From contig NZ_QJRX01000004.1 of assembly GCF_003205495.1 (NCBI RefSeq), positions 186,764-250,763 on the forward strand: 64,000 bases of DNA, written 5' to 3'. A program made the translations under genes and the position numbers. Of this stretch, positions 55,226 through 64,000 are shown piece by piece (position 1 is the first letter of the stretch; the number at the start of each line of letters is the position of its first letter). The DNA is from Aquipseudomonas alcaligenes (GTDB lineage Bacteria > Pseudomonadota > Gammaproteobacteria > Pseudomonadales > Pseudomonadaceae). The notes beneath the pieces were generated by a model that did no database searches, was not told the origin of the DNA, and saw only the letters and a list, made by a program, of their open reading frames with translations.

Positions 55226-56200
55226 CTACACCTGGCAGGCCCCCGCCTCGCCGCTGCCACAGTGGCCATGCAGCAGGCGGTCGCGGCCCTGCTGCTTGGC
55301 CTGGTAGAGCAGGCGGTCCACCGCCTCGATGAAGGCCAGCGGCGAGTCCTGCGCCTCCGGCACTATGGTGCCGACGCCCAGGCTGATGGTCAGCAGGGGG
55401 GCGACGTTGGACTGCTCGTGGGGAATCTGCAGCTGGCCGATCAGCCGACGGCAGCGCTCGGCCACCTTCTGTGCCGAGTGGGCATCGGTTTCCGGCAGCA
55501 CCAGGACGAACTCCTCGCCGCCATAGCGCGCCACGCAGTCGCGCGGGCGGGTCGCCGCCTGGCCGAGGGTCAGGGCCACGCGGCGCAGGCAGTCGTCGCC
55601 CTGGATATGCCCGTAGTGGTCGTTGAACTGCTTGAAGAAGTCGATATCCAGCAGGATCAGCGACAGCGGCCGGCGGGTGCGTTGGGCGTTGCTCCACTCG
55701 ATCTCCATGATCGAGTCGAACATGCGTCGGTTGTTGATACCGGTCAGGCCGTCCTTGTAGGAGAACTCCTCCAGCTGCTTCTGCAGCGCCAGCAGCTGCT
55801 CCTCGGTGCGCTTGCGCTCGCTGATGTCGAACATGAAGCCGATCAGCGCCTCGGGCTCGCCGGCGGCGTTGCGCACCACATGCACCACGTCGCGGATCCA
55901 CACGTAGTCGCCGTCGCGGGTCAGCGCGCGGTAGTCGGCCTCGTGGTCGATGCCCGACTGCGACTGGGCGATGCAGAAGTTGACCACCTTGTCGCGATCT
56001 TCCTCGTGGATGCGCTCGGCCCAGTCGTTGGCGCTGATCCAGCTGTGCTGCGGCCAGCCGAGCAGCTGCTCGATCTGCGGGCCGATGTAGGCGAAGGTCA
56101 TGGTCTGCCAGTCGATCTTCCAGGGAATGGCCCGGGTCGACTCCAGCAGGGTCTTGTATACGGCACTGTCGGCTTGCGCCGCCTGAAGGGGATCGCTCAT
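55226..56200 (-). CDS. PAS-GGDEF diguanylate cyclase
   Basis: 324 residues. The N-terminal PAS_3-type sensor domain (about 20-130) shows W, R and D pattern residues around DYRALTRDGDYVWIRDVVHVV. The GGDEF domain (about 145-315) has GGEEF at 227-231, DIDFFKQFNDHYGHIQGD metal/substrate region, and an RxxD inhibitory site at 218-221 correctly five residues before GGEEF. It should be an active, product-inhibited c-di-GMP synthase. No EAL domain or membrane helix is present, so it is cytoplasmic. The PAS ligand is unknown. Confidence 0.92.
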   Translation of the reverse strand: MSDPLQAAQADSAVYKTLLESTRAIPWKIDWQTMTFAYIGPQIEQLLGWPQHSWISANDWAERIHEEDRDKVVNFCIAQSQSGIDHEADYRALTRDGDYVWIRDVVHVVRNAAGEPEALIGFMFDISERKRTEEQLLALQKQLEEFSYKDGLTGINNRRMFDSIMEIEWSNAQRTRRPLSLILLDIDFFKQFNDHYGHIQGDDCLRRVALTLGQAATRPRDCVARYGGEEFVLVLPETDAHSAQKVAERCRRLIGQLQIPHEQSNVAPLLTISLGVGTIVPEAQDSPLAFIEAVDRLLYQAKQQGRDRLLHGHCGSGEAGACQV

Positions 56201-56255
56201 GACCGGCCTTTCGCTCGCGAGATGGAGTTAGCTGCGAGGCTATGCCGGAGCGGCC

Positions 56256-56669
56256 CTAGAAGTCCACCTTGCCGCGCCCGGCCTTGATCGCCCCGCGCTT
56301 GGCCTTGCCCTCCAGGCGGCGTTTCTTCGAGCCCAGAGTCGGCTTGGTCGGGCGGCGCGCCTTCTCGCTCTTGCCGGCGCTGCGGATCAGCTCGGCCAGG
56401 CGCTCCAGGGCGTCAAGCCGGTTCTGCTCCTGGGTGCGGTACTGCTGGGCCTTGATGATCACCACGCCACCTTCGGTGATACGGCTGTCGCGCAGCTGCA
56501 GCAGGCGCTCCTTGTAGAACGGCGGCAAGGAAGAGGCCTGGCTGTCGAAACGCAGGTGCACGGCGCTGGAGACTTTATTCACGTTCTGCCCGCCGGCACC
56601 CTGGGCGCGGATAAAGCTCAGCTCGATCTCGTCATCGGGCAGGTGGACTGAGTTGGAAATCACCAGCAT
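56256..56669 (-). CDS. arfB: Alternative ribosome-rescue factor ArfB (YaeJ)
   Basis: 137 residues. The peptidyl-tRNA hydrolase domain has the GGQ motif at 26-28 (FIRAQGAGGQNVNKVSSAV). The basic C-terminal tail (about 100-137, SEKARRPTKPTLGSKKRRLEGKAKRGAIKAG) is the part that enters the empty mRNA channel of stalled ribosomes. It releases the nascent chain from non-stop complexes. It is monocistronic or follows the thioesterase gene by 39 bp. Confidence 0.95.
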   Translation of the reverse strand: MLVISNSVHLPDDEIELSFIRAQGAGGQNVNKVSSAVHLRFDSQASSLPPFYKERLLQLRDSRITEGGVVIIKAQQYRTQEQNRLDALERLAELIRSAGKSEKARRPTKPTLGSKKRRLEGKAKRGAIKAGRGKVDF

Positions 56670-56708
56670 GGCTACGGGCGCCGCGAGGGATGGGCACCCA
56701 GCATAGCG

Positions 56709-57137
56709 TCAAAGCCAGCGGAAATCCTCGCTGCGCTCGGCCGCCTCCATGGCCGCCTTGAGCGCCGGCGGCGGCACGCTGACGCGGCGCGTCTCCAGGC
56801 TGAACCAGGCGCCGCTGGTGGTCAGGCGGGCACACAGCTCGCCCTTGGCGTTGTTCACCTCGCTGAGCATGGTGAACTTGCTGCCGTCCGCGGACAGCGC
56901 ACCGACCTGTACCGACACGCTGAAGGGCTGCAGCAGACGCAACTCCTTGCGGTACTCGATGCGGTCCTCGAACACCACCGGGCCGATCCTCGCCTCGGCG
57001 AAGGCCTGCGGGGTGAAGCCGGCGCCGGCCAGGAACAGGAAGCGGGCCTGGGCGGCGTAGTCCTGGTAGCGCGAGTTCTTCAGGTGGGCATTGGGGTCCA
57101 GGTCGGCCCAGGTCACCTGGAAATCGAAGCGGGTCAT
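56709..57137 (-). CDS. 4HBT-type acyl-CoA thioesterase
   Basis: 142 residues from ATG 57137 (MTRFDFQVTWADLDPNAHLKNSRYQDYAAQARF) behind GAGGAG. The hot-dog fold of the YbgC/FadM class is shown by the catalytic Asp region WADLDPNAHLKN. It hydrolyses an acyl-CoA thioester; chain preference is unknown. A longer frame to 57443 overlaps the VOC gene and is not used. Confidence 0.85.
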   Translation of the reverse strand: MTRFDFQVTWADLDPNAHLKNSRYQDYAAQARFLFLAGAGFTPQAFAEARIGPVVFEDRIEYRKELRLLQPFSVSVQVGALSADGSKFTMLSEVNNAKGELCARLTTSGAWFSLETRRVSVPPPALKAAMEAAERSEDFRWL

Positions 57138-57259
57138 GGCGCGGCTCCTCGTGGTGGCTGGAACAAGCCTAGGCGCCGCGCTCCCCCTGGCGAAAGCAGC
57201 AGATGCGGCGCAAAAAAGCGGCGCAGACGCGGCGGGACGGCAAGCCGCCCCGCCTTTGC

Positions 57260-57676
57260 TCAGACCTGGCAATCGCCGCTGCAGTTGATCATCCAGGGCA
57301 CGCCGAAGCGGTCGCTGAGCATGGCAAAGCCCTCGGCCCAGAAGGTGCGCTGCAGCGGCATCTGCACCTGGCCACCGGCCGCCAGGGCCTGGAACAGGCG
57401 CTCGGCCAGGGCCATGTCCTCGGCCTGCAGCGAGATGTGGCAACCCTTGATGCCCTCGTAGGGCTGTCCCGGCATGGTGTCGGAGCCCATCAGCAGCTGG
57501 CCGTCGCGGCTCAGGCAGGCGTGCATGGTGCGCTCGCGGTGCTCGGGCGGCACGTCAGCGCAGACCGGGCTGTCAGCGAAGGACATCAGCTGCAGCTCGC
57601 CGCCGATGGCCTCGGCGTAGAAGCGGAAGGCCTCGGCACACTGGCCGTCGAAGATCAGGTAGGCATGGATGTTCAT
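57260..57676 (-). CDS. VOC-family (PhnB/glyoxalase-like) protein
   Basis: 138 residues. PhnB-type VOC fold: MNIHAYLIFDGQCAEAFRFYAEAIGGELQLMSF, CHISLQAEDMALAERLFQALAAGGQVQMPLQRTFWAEGFAMLSDRFGVPWMINC. The enzyme activity is unknown. It is paired with the YciI-family gene 9 bp upstream; such pairs often sit next to ECF-type sigma factors in proteobacteria, but no sigma gene is seen here. Confidence 0.85.
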   Translation of the reverse strand: MNIHAYLIFDGQCAEAFRFYAEAIGGELQLMSFADSPVCADVPPEHRERTMHACLSRDGQLLMGSDTMPGQPYEGIKGCHISLQAEDMALAERLFQALAAGGQVQMPLQRTFWAEGFAMLSDRFGVPWMINCSGDCQV

Positions 57677-57685
57677 CGCGCTCTC

Positions 57686-58108
57686 CTATTCCGCGGCGAT
57701 GCGGGCACGCAGGCGTTCTTCCTGCTCACGCAGCTCGGGAGTGAACTCGGCACCGAAGTCCTCGGCCTCGAAGATCTGGCGGATCTCGATCTCCGAGTCG
57801 CCCGGCATGGGATTGGGGCAACGCTTGACCCACTCGATGCACTCGGCCAGGGAAGCCACTTCCCACAGCCAGAAACCGGCGATCAGCTCCTTGGTCTCGG
57901 CGAAGGGACCGTCGATCACGCTGCGGTTGGCGCCGGAGAAGCGCACGCGCACGCCGCGGCTGCTCGGGTGCAGGCCCTCGCCGGCCTTCATGATGCCGGC
58001 CGCGACCAGCTCCTCGTTGTACCTGCCCATGGCCGCCAGCAGCTCCTCGCTGGGCATCACGCCGTTTTCGGAGTCCTCGGTGGCCTTGACTATCACCATG
58101 AATCGCAT
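57686..58108 (-). CDS. YciI/DGPF-family protein
   Basis: 140 residues. The YciI-related fold is marked by MRFMVIVKATEDSENG, the DGPF motif in SVIDGPFAETKELIAGFWLWEV and an acidic C-terminal extension. The function of the family is unclear (YciI relatives may be small hydrolases or sensors). It is first of the two-gene unit with the VOC protein. Confidence 0.85.
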   Translation of the reverse strand: MRFMVIVKATEDSENGVMPSEELLAAMGRYNEELVAAGIMKAGEGLHPSSRGVRVRFSGANRSVIDGPFAETKELIAGFWLWEVASLAECIEWVKRCPNPMPGDSEIEIRQIFEAEDFGAEFTPELREQEERLRARIAAE

Positions 58109-58414
58109 CGTCTTTCTCCCTGATTGGCGCCCGCCACAGTGGCGGGTCTGTCCATTGGTCGAACGACAGTCAAGCAGATCGACAGGGGGACGAAAAAAAT
58201 TTCAACCGAATGGTCAACCCATCGCAGATTGCATCCGGGCCACTGGCTCCCCTCTCCCAGCCATGGGAGAGGAGCCGGGGGAGAGGGTGATCGCTGACAA
58301 AGAGCCCCTCTCCCTGACCCTCTCCCGTAAACGGGAGAGGGGATACCCGGCGAACCCTGTAGCCCGGATGCAATCCGGGGACGGAGTCACCAGCTTCCCC
58401 GGACTGCATCCGGG
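58109..58414. other. Intergenic region YciI gene / pgl (306 bp)
   Basis: The right two-thirds are filled by REP-like repeats, listed separately. The left third is the promoter region of the YciI-VOC unit. No gene is seen. Confidence 0.6.
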
Positions 58415-58418
58415 CTAC
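58228..58418. repeat. REP-like cluster of both families, overlapping the pgl stop
   Basis: A partial ATTGCATCCGGGC copy (about 58228) is followed by CCCCTCTCCC/GGGAGAGG hairpins (about 58249-58342) and a near-perfect inverted repeat with arms 58359-58380 and 58397-58418, GTAGCCCGGATGC type. The outer arm covers the pgl TAG stop (58415-58417). Confidence 0.85.
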
Positions 58419-59124
58419 GGGCACCAGTGGATCTGCAACGGCGGACGCAGCAGTGCGCGGATCGGCAGCTCCTCGGCCGGCCCCGGTTGCAGGGCGCGGG
58501 CCAGCGTCGTCAGCTTGGGCTGGCCCTGAATGGCCAGCAGCGCCAGACGCGCGGCGCGCAGGGGGGGCAGGGTCAGGCTCAGGCGCTCGACCGGCGCGCT
58601 CGGCGCGCGCATCGGCAGCAGCCGATGCGGGCAGTCCTCGCGCAGGGCCTCGGCAAGGTTGGGGCTGGCGGGAAACAGCGAGGCGCTATGCCCGTCGTCG
58701 CCCATGCCCAGCAGCAACACGTCGGCCGACGGCAGCCCGGCCAGACGGGCCTCGGCCAGTTCGGCGGCCTGCGCATGGCTCGCCGCAGGCTGGTACAGAC
58801 TGACGAAACAGGCCTCGGCCGCCGGCCCCTGCAGCAGGTGACGGCGCACCAACGCCTCGTTGCTGTCGGGATGTGAGGGTGCCACCCAGCGTTCATCGAC
58901 CAGGCTCACCAGCACCTGCTTCCAGGGCAGCGGCTCGCGCGCCAGGCGCTCGAACAGGGCGACGGGGCTACGCCCGCCCGAGACCAGCAACAGCGCCCGC
59001 CCCCGCTCGCCCAGCGCCTGGCGCAGGGCCTCGGCGATGCGCTGCGCCAGGGCCTCGGCCATCTGCGCGGCGCTGTCGTACTGGTAGCCCGGCACGCCGA
59101 GCGGTATCTGCAGCGATGCCAGGC

Positions 59125-59128
<4 letters not shown>
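58415..59128 (-). CDS. pgl: 6-phosphogluconolactonase
   Basis: 237 residues; ATG 59128 overlaps the edd stop (ATGA). The NagB/SugarP-isomerase-like fold has [42 protein letters not shown] and [19 protein letters not shown]. It hydrolyses 6-phosphogluconolactone to 6-phosphogluconate, the substrate of Edd. Its TAG stop lies within a dispersed repeat. In other pseudomonads pgl usually sits in a zwf-pgl-eda unit, which is not seen here. Confidence 0.95.
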
Positions 59129-60948
<1,820 letters not shown>

Positions 60949-61082
60949 CGCAAGGCTCCTCTGTTGCATACGCACACTTTACCCCCGCAGGCGGCTGAAA
61001 TCTTTCGTCGGAATTTCCCGGCTGCCGCCCGCCGCAGGCGGCGCTAAGTTAGCCGCCTGGACTTCCCCCCGCGAGCGACGAC

Positions 61083-62126
61083 ATGGACTCGATCACCCAG
61101 GCAGTACTCGGCGCCAGCCTCCAGGGCGCCCTGCTCGGCCGTTGGCAGGGCCGCCGCGCCCTGCTCTACGGCGCCATGCTCGGCACCCTGCCGGACCTCG
61201 ATGTGGTCATCGACTACGGCGACGCCGTGGCCGACATGACCTACCACCGCGGCTTCAGCCACTCGCTGCTGGTGCTCAGCGCCCTGGCCCTGGTCCTGAC
61301 CCTGCTGATCCGCAAGCTGCGTCCCAACCCCGGCTATTCGGCGCGACGACTGTTCCTGACCCTGTGGCTGGTGTTGATCACCCATCCCTTGCTGGACTCA
61401 TTCACCAGCTACGGTACCCAGCTGCTGTGGCCCTTCACCCCGCCGCCGGTGGCCTGGTCCTCGGTGTTCATCATCGATCCGCTGTACACCCTGCCGCTGC
61501 TGGTGGCGGTGGGCGTCGGCATGTGGCGCGGCCTGCGCGATCGGCCGCAGTGGCTGGCGATCTCGGCACTGTGCCTGTCCAGCCTGTACCTGGGCTTCAG
61601 CGTCGCCGGCAAGTGGATGGCCGAGCAGCGCGTGGAGCAGGTGCTGGCCCAGCGCGGCATCCAGGCCGAGGCCCTGTTCAGCACGCCGACCCCGTTCAAC
61701 AGCCTGCTGTGGCGGGTCATCGTCATAGAGGGCAACGACTACCACGAGGCCCTGGTCGGCTGGCTGGACGACGCGCCGCCGCGCCTGGAGCGCATTCCCC
61801 GCGGCGCCGAGCTGGCCAGGGTGCTGCGCCACTCGCCGCAGCACCAGCGCCTGCAGTGGTTCACCCACGGCGTGCTGCGCTACGACCAGATCGGCGACCG
61901 GCTGATCGTGACCGACCTGCGCCTGGGCATGACCGGCTTCCACCCCTTCCGCTTCGTCTTCGCCGAGCGCCGCGACGGCCGCTGGCAACCGCTGCCGCAG
62001 GTCGAGCGCCTGCCCTTCAGCCGTGGCGAACCCCAGCACCTGCTGACCCTCTGGCAACGCATCTGGGACGAGGGCGAGCCGATCCAGCTGCTGAGCTGGG
62101 CCAACACCCTGAGCCAGCAGCCCTGA
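61083..62126 (+). CDS. YbcI/YdjM-family membrane-bound metal-dependent hydrolase (DUF457)
   Basis: 347 residues. The N-terminal region (about 1-175) has the conserved metal-type motifs MDSITQAVLGASLQGALLG, GTLPDLDVVIDY, YHRGFSHSLL and THPLLDSFTSYGTQLLWPF, with about four membrane helices. The C-terminal half (about 190-347) is soluble. Function is not established; YdjM relatives are SOS-linked in E. coli. It is divergent from edd, with a terminator directly after. Confidence 0.85.
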   Translation: MDSITQAVLGASLQGALLGRWQGRRALLYGAMLGTLPDLDVVIDYGDAVADMTYHRGFSHSLLVLSALALVLTLLIRKLRPNPGYSARRLFLTLWLVLITHPLLDSFTSYGTQLLWPFTPPPVAWSSVFIIDPLYTLPLLVAVGVGMWRGLRDRPQWLAISALCLSSLYLGFSVAGKWMAEQRVEQVLAQRGIQAEALFSTPTPFNSLLWRVIVIEGNDYHEALVGWLDDAPPRLERIPRGAELARVLRHSPQHQRLQWFTHGVLRYDQIGDRLIVTDLRLGMTGFHPFRFVFAERRDGRWQPLPQVERLPFSRGEPQHLLTLWQRIWDEGEPIQLLSWANTLSQQP

Positions 62127-62130
62127 ATGC

Positions 62131-62158
62131 AAAAAGCCCGGCAGTGCCGGGCTTTTTT
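62131..62158. terminator. Bidirectional terminator between the YbcI-like gene and aroP
   Basis: AAAAAGCCCGGCA and TGCCGGGCTTTTT form a 13-bp stem around one G, with a T run on each strand. The stops are 45 bp apart. Confidence 0.92.
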
Positions 62159-62171
62159 CCAGCTGATCCGC

Positions 62172-63557
62172 TCAGCCCCTGGCCGCCGCCAGCTTGATGC
62201 GGTAGCAGCCCCAGATGAACAGGATCCAGAACGGGATGGCGTACACCGACACCTGGATGCCCGGGATCATCAGCATCACGCCGAGGATGAACAGCACGAA
62301 GGCCAGGCACAGGTAGTTGGCGAAGGGGAACCAGAAGGCCTTGAAGCTCGGTTCCACGCCCTTGGCACGCATGGCCTTACGGAATTTCAGGTGCGAGTAG
62401 CTGATCATCGCCCAGTTGATCACCAGCGAGGCCACCACCAGCGACATCAGCAGTTCCAGCGCGCTCTGCGGCGCCAGGTAGTTGACCAGCACGCAGAGCA
62501 GAGTCACCGCCGCCGACAGGCCGATGGCCAGCACCGGCACGCCACGGGCGTTGACCTTCATCAGCGCCCTGGGCGCATCGCCCTGCTCGGCCAGGCCGTA
62601 GAGCATGCGGCTGTTGCAGTACACGCCGCTGTTGTAGACCGACAGCGCGGCGGTCAGCACCACTAAGTTGAGCACGTGGGCGGCGGTGTCCTCGCCGATC
62701 AGCGAGAAGATCTGCACGAAGGGGCTGCTGCCGTAGGCATCGCCGCCGCTGGTCAGGGTCTTGACCAGGTCATCCCAGGGGTACAGGGACAGCAGGATGG
62801 TCAGCGCGCCGATATAGAAGATCAGGATGCGGTAGACCACCTGGTTGATCGCCTTGGGGATCACCGTCTTCGGCTGGTCGGCCTCGGCGGCGGTGATGCC
62901 GACCAGTTCCAGGCCACCGAAGCTGAACATGATGATGGCCATCATCATCACCAGTCCGGACACCCCGTTGGGGAAGAAGCCGCCATGGCTCCACAGGTTG
63001 CTGACGCTGGCCTGCTCGCCGCCGGCGCCGCTGAGCAGCAGGTAGCCGCCAAGCAGGATCATGCCGACGATGGCCACCACCTTGATGATGGCGAACCAGA
63101 ACTCGGTCTCACCGAAGGCCTTGACGTTGACCAGGTTGATCAGGTTGATCAGCACGAAGAAGGCTGCGGCCGTGGCCCAGGTGGGAATCTCCGGGTACCA
63201 GTACTGCACGTACTTGCCCACCGCCGTGAGTTCGGCCATGCCCACCAGCACGTAGAGCACCCAGTAGTTCCAGCCGGAGAGGAAGCCGGCGAACGGCCCC
63301 CAGTAGCTATGGGCGAAGTGACTGAAGGAGCCGGCCACCGGCTCCTCGACGATCATCTCGCCGAGCTGGCGCATGATCAGGAAGGCGATGAAGCCGCCGA
63401 TGGCGTAGCCGAGGATCATCGACGGCCCGGCGCTCTGCAGCACCCCGGCCGAGCCGAGGAACAGGCCGGTGCCGATGGCGCCGCCGAGGGCGATCAGCTG
63501 GATATGGCGATTCTTCAGGCCGCGCTTGAGCGGGCCGGTGTGCAGATGTTCGGACAT
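62172..63557 (-). CDS. aroP: Aromatic amino-acid permease of AroP type
   Basis: 461 residues from ATG 63557 (MSEHLHTGPLKRGLKNRHIQLIALGGAIGTGLFLGSAG). APC/AAT-family proton symporter with about 12 membrane helices. It follows E. coli AroP closely, e.g. FLIMRQLGEMIVEEPVAGSFSHFA, SGWNYWVLYVLVGMAELTAVGKYVQYWYPEIPTW, IIMFSFGGLELVGITAAEA and YNSGVYCNSRMLYGLA. It imports phenylalanine, tyrosine and tryptophan and is functionally linked to phhABC 13 kb away. Other AAT members are less likely but possible. Confidence 0.88.
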   Translation of the reverse strand: MSEHLHTGPLKRGLKNRHIQLIALGGAIGTGLFLGSAGVLQSAGPSMILGYAIGGFIAFLIMRQLGEMIVEEPVAGSFSHFAHSYWGPFAGFLSGWNYWVLYVLVGMAELTAVGKYVQYWYPEIPTWATAAAFFVLINLINLVNVKAFGETEFWFAIIKVVAIVGMILLGGYLLLSGAGGEQASVSNLWSHGGFFPNGVSGLVMMMAIIMFSFGGLELVGITAAEADQPKTVIPKAINQVVYRILIFYIGALTILLSLYPWDDLVKTLTSGGDAYGSSPFVQIFSLIGEDTAAHVLNLVVLTAALSVYNSGVYCNSRMLYGLAEQGDAPRALMKVNARGVPVLAIGLSAAVTLLCVLVNYLAPQSALELLMSLVVASLVINWAMISYSHLKFRKAMRAKGVEPSFKAFWFPFANYLCLAFVLFILGVMLMIPGIQVSVYAIPFWILFIWGCYRIKLAAARG

Positions 63558-63712
63558 CAGCGAAGGCTCCGGGGCTGGCGGAGGGCAAGGCAAGTGCAAG
63601 GCATGGGGTCACCTGTCTGTCGAAAGAGCCGCCGGACTCGTGATCCCGCGGAAACTGCCGCCCACCGTGCGGCGGGCGCCGCGCAGTATACACCCCGGCC
63701 GGCGGCGACCGC

Positions 63713-64000
63713 CTAGCCGAGCAGCGCCAGGCCCAGCAGCACCGCGCACTCGCCCAGCTCGACCAGGGCCCCGGCCGTGTCGCCGGTGGTGCCGCCCAGG
63801 CGCACAACGAATGCGCGGCGCAGCAGCCAGAACACCAGCACGGCGGCGCCCAGTGCCAGCACTGCGCTCCAGCCCAGCAGCAGCATGGCCAGAGCATGTA
63901 CAGCCAATACCCACGGCAGTGGCTGGCGCGGCAGATGCTCGGCCAGCGCAGCGCCCAGGCCACCGGCACGCACGTAAGGGGTAGTCAGCAGCAGCAGTGG
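63713..64000 (-). CDS. cobS: Cobalamin synthase CobS (C-terminal part, truncated by window)
   Basis: The frame is open from base 64000 to the TAG/TAA-type stop at 63713, giving 95 residues: PLLLLTTPYVRAGGLGAALAEHLPR..., then two hydrophobic helices and RLGGTTGDTAGALVELGECAVLLGLALLG. TPYVRxGGLG and GGTTGD are signature segments of adenosylcobinamide-GDP ribazoletransferase. It joins lower-ligand ribazole phosphate to cobinamide-GDP in B12 synthesis at the inner membrane. The N-terminus lies outside the window. The 155-bp gap to aroP holds the aroP promoter. Confidence 0.9.
   Translation of the reverse strand, partial: PLLLLTTPYVRAGGLGAALAEHLPRQPLPWVLAVHALAMLLLGWSAVLALGAAVLVFWLLRRAFVVRLGGTTGDTAGALVELGECAVLLGLALLG

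Overview
The window is high-GC bacterial chromosome from a Pseudomonas. Gene order from moeA-moaB-mobA through rsmA-lysC-alaS, the aru/ast arginine operon, aot-argR, acs and phhR/phhABC matches what I remember of Pseudomonas aeruginosa neighbourhoods (PA3023-PA3030 and PA0870-PA0905 type). The Lap-type adhesin and the GTAGCCCGGATGC-type repeats point to another member of that broad lineage. The species cannot be fixed from sequence alone. No rRNA, CRISPR array, integrase, transposase or prophage gene was seen.

Layout. 1-8212: the first 935 codons of a giant LapA-like biofilm adhesin (minus strand, running off the window), divergent from its type I secretion system (TolC-type pore, LapB-type ATPase, LapC-type adaptor). 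8240-10038: a MOSC protein and CheV. 10153-17002: a minus-strand run of four genes (alkyl-DHAP-synthase-like flavoprotein, GlpD-like dehydrogenase, FGGY kinase, YegS-type lipid kinase) with a divergent AraC-type regulator; this is the best candidate here for an undescribed pathway. 17078-19471: molybdenum cofactor genes moeA, moaB, mobA. 19532-23853: a small lipoprotein, five tRNA genes, amrZ, mgtE, a DUF4124 protein and rsmA. 24038-28003: lysC and alaS. 28158-35773: the arginine succinyltransferase operon aruC-F-G-D-B-(94-aa gene)-E. 36108-36733: a non-coding element bounded by two similar hairpins. 36821-42023: arginine/ornithine transporter aotJQMOP with argR. 42501-49102: acs, phhR and the phenylalanine hydroxylase operon phhABC. 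49148-55035: selD-selU with a coupled small acidic gene, divergent from a four-gene ABC importer of the putative selenate type. 55226-58108: a diguanylate cyclase, arfB, a thioesterase, a VOC protein and a YciI protein. 58415-64000: edd-pgl, a YbcI-like membrane protein, aroP, and the 3' end of cobS.

How it fits together. Arginine is imported by Aot and degraded by the succinyltransferase pathway, with ArgR as sensor-regulator; candidate ArgR sites (TGTCGC-N8-AA) lie in front of aruC and aotJ. Phenylalanine is converted to tyrosine by PhhA, with PhhB recycling the cofactor and PhhC transaminating; PhhR is divergent and a PhhR-like palindrome lies between. Catabolite-repression (Hfq/Crc) style A-rich motifs lie just upstream of phhA, acs and the AraC regulator. 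AmrZ, RsmA, a PAS-GGDEF diguanylate cyclase and the Lap adhesin are all parts of the motile/sessile switch in pseudomonads.

Limits: all calls come from reading the sequence and remembered families. No database search or alignment was run. Starts were chosen by Shine-Dalgarno spacing, overlap with upstream stops and family N-termini.
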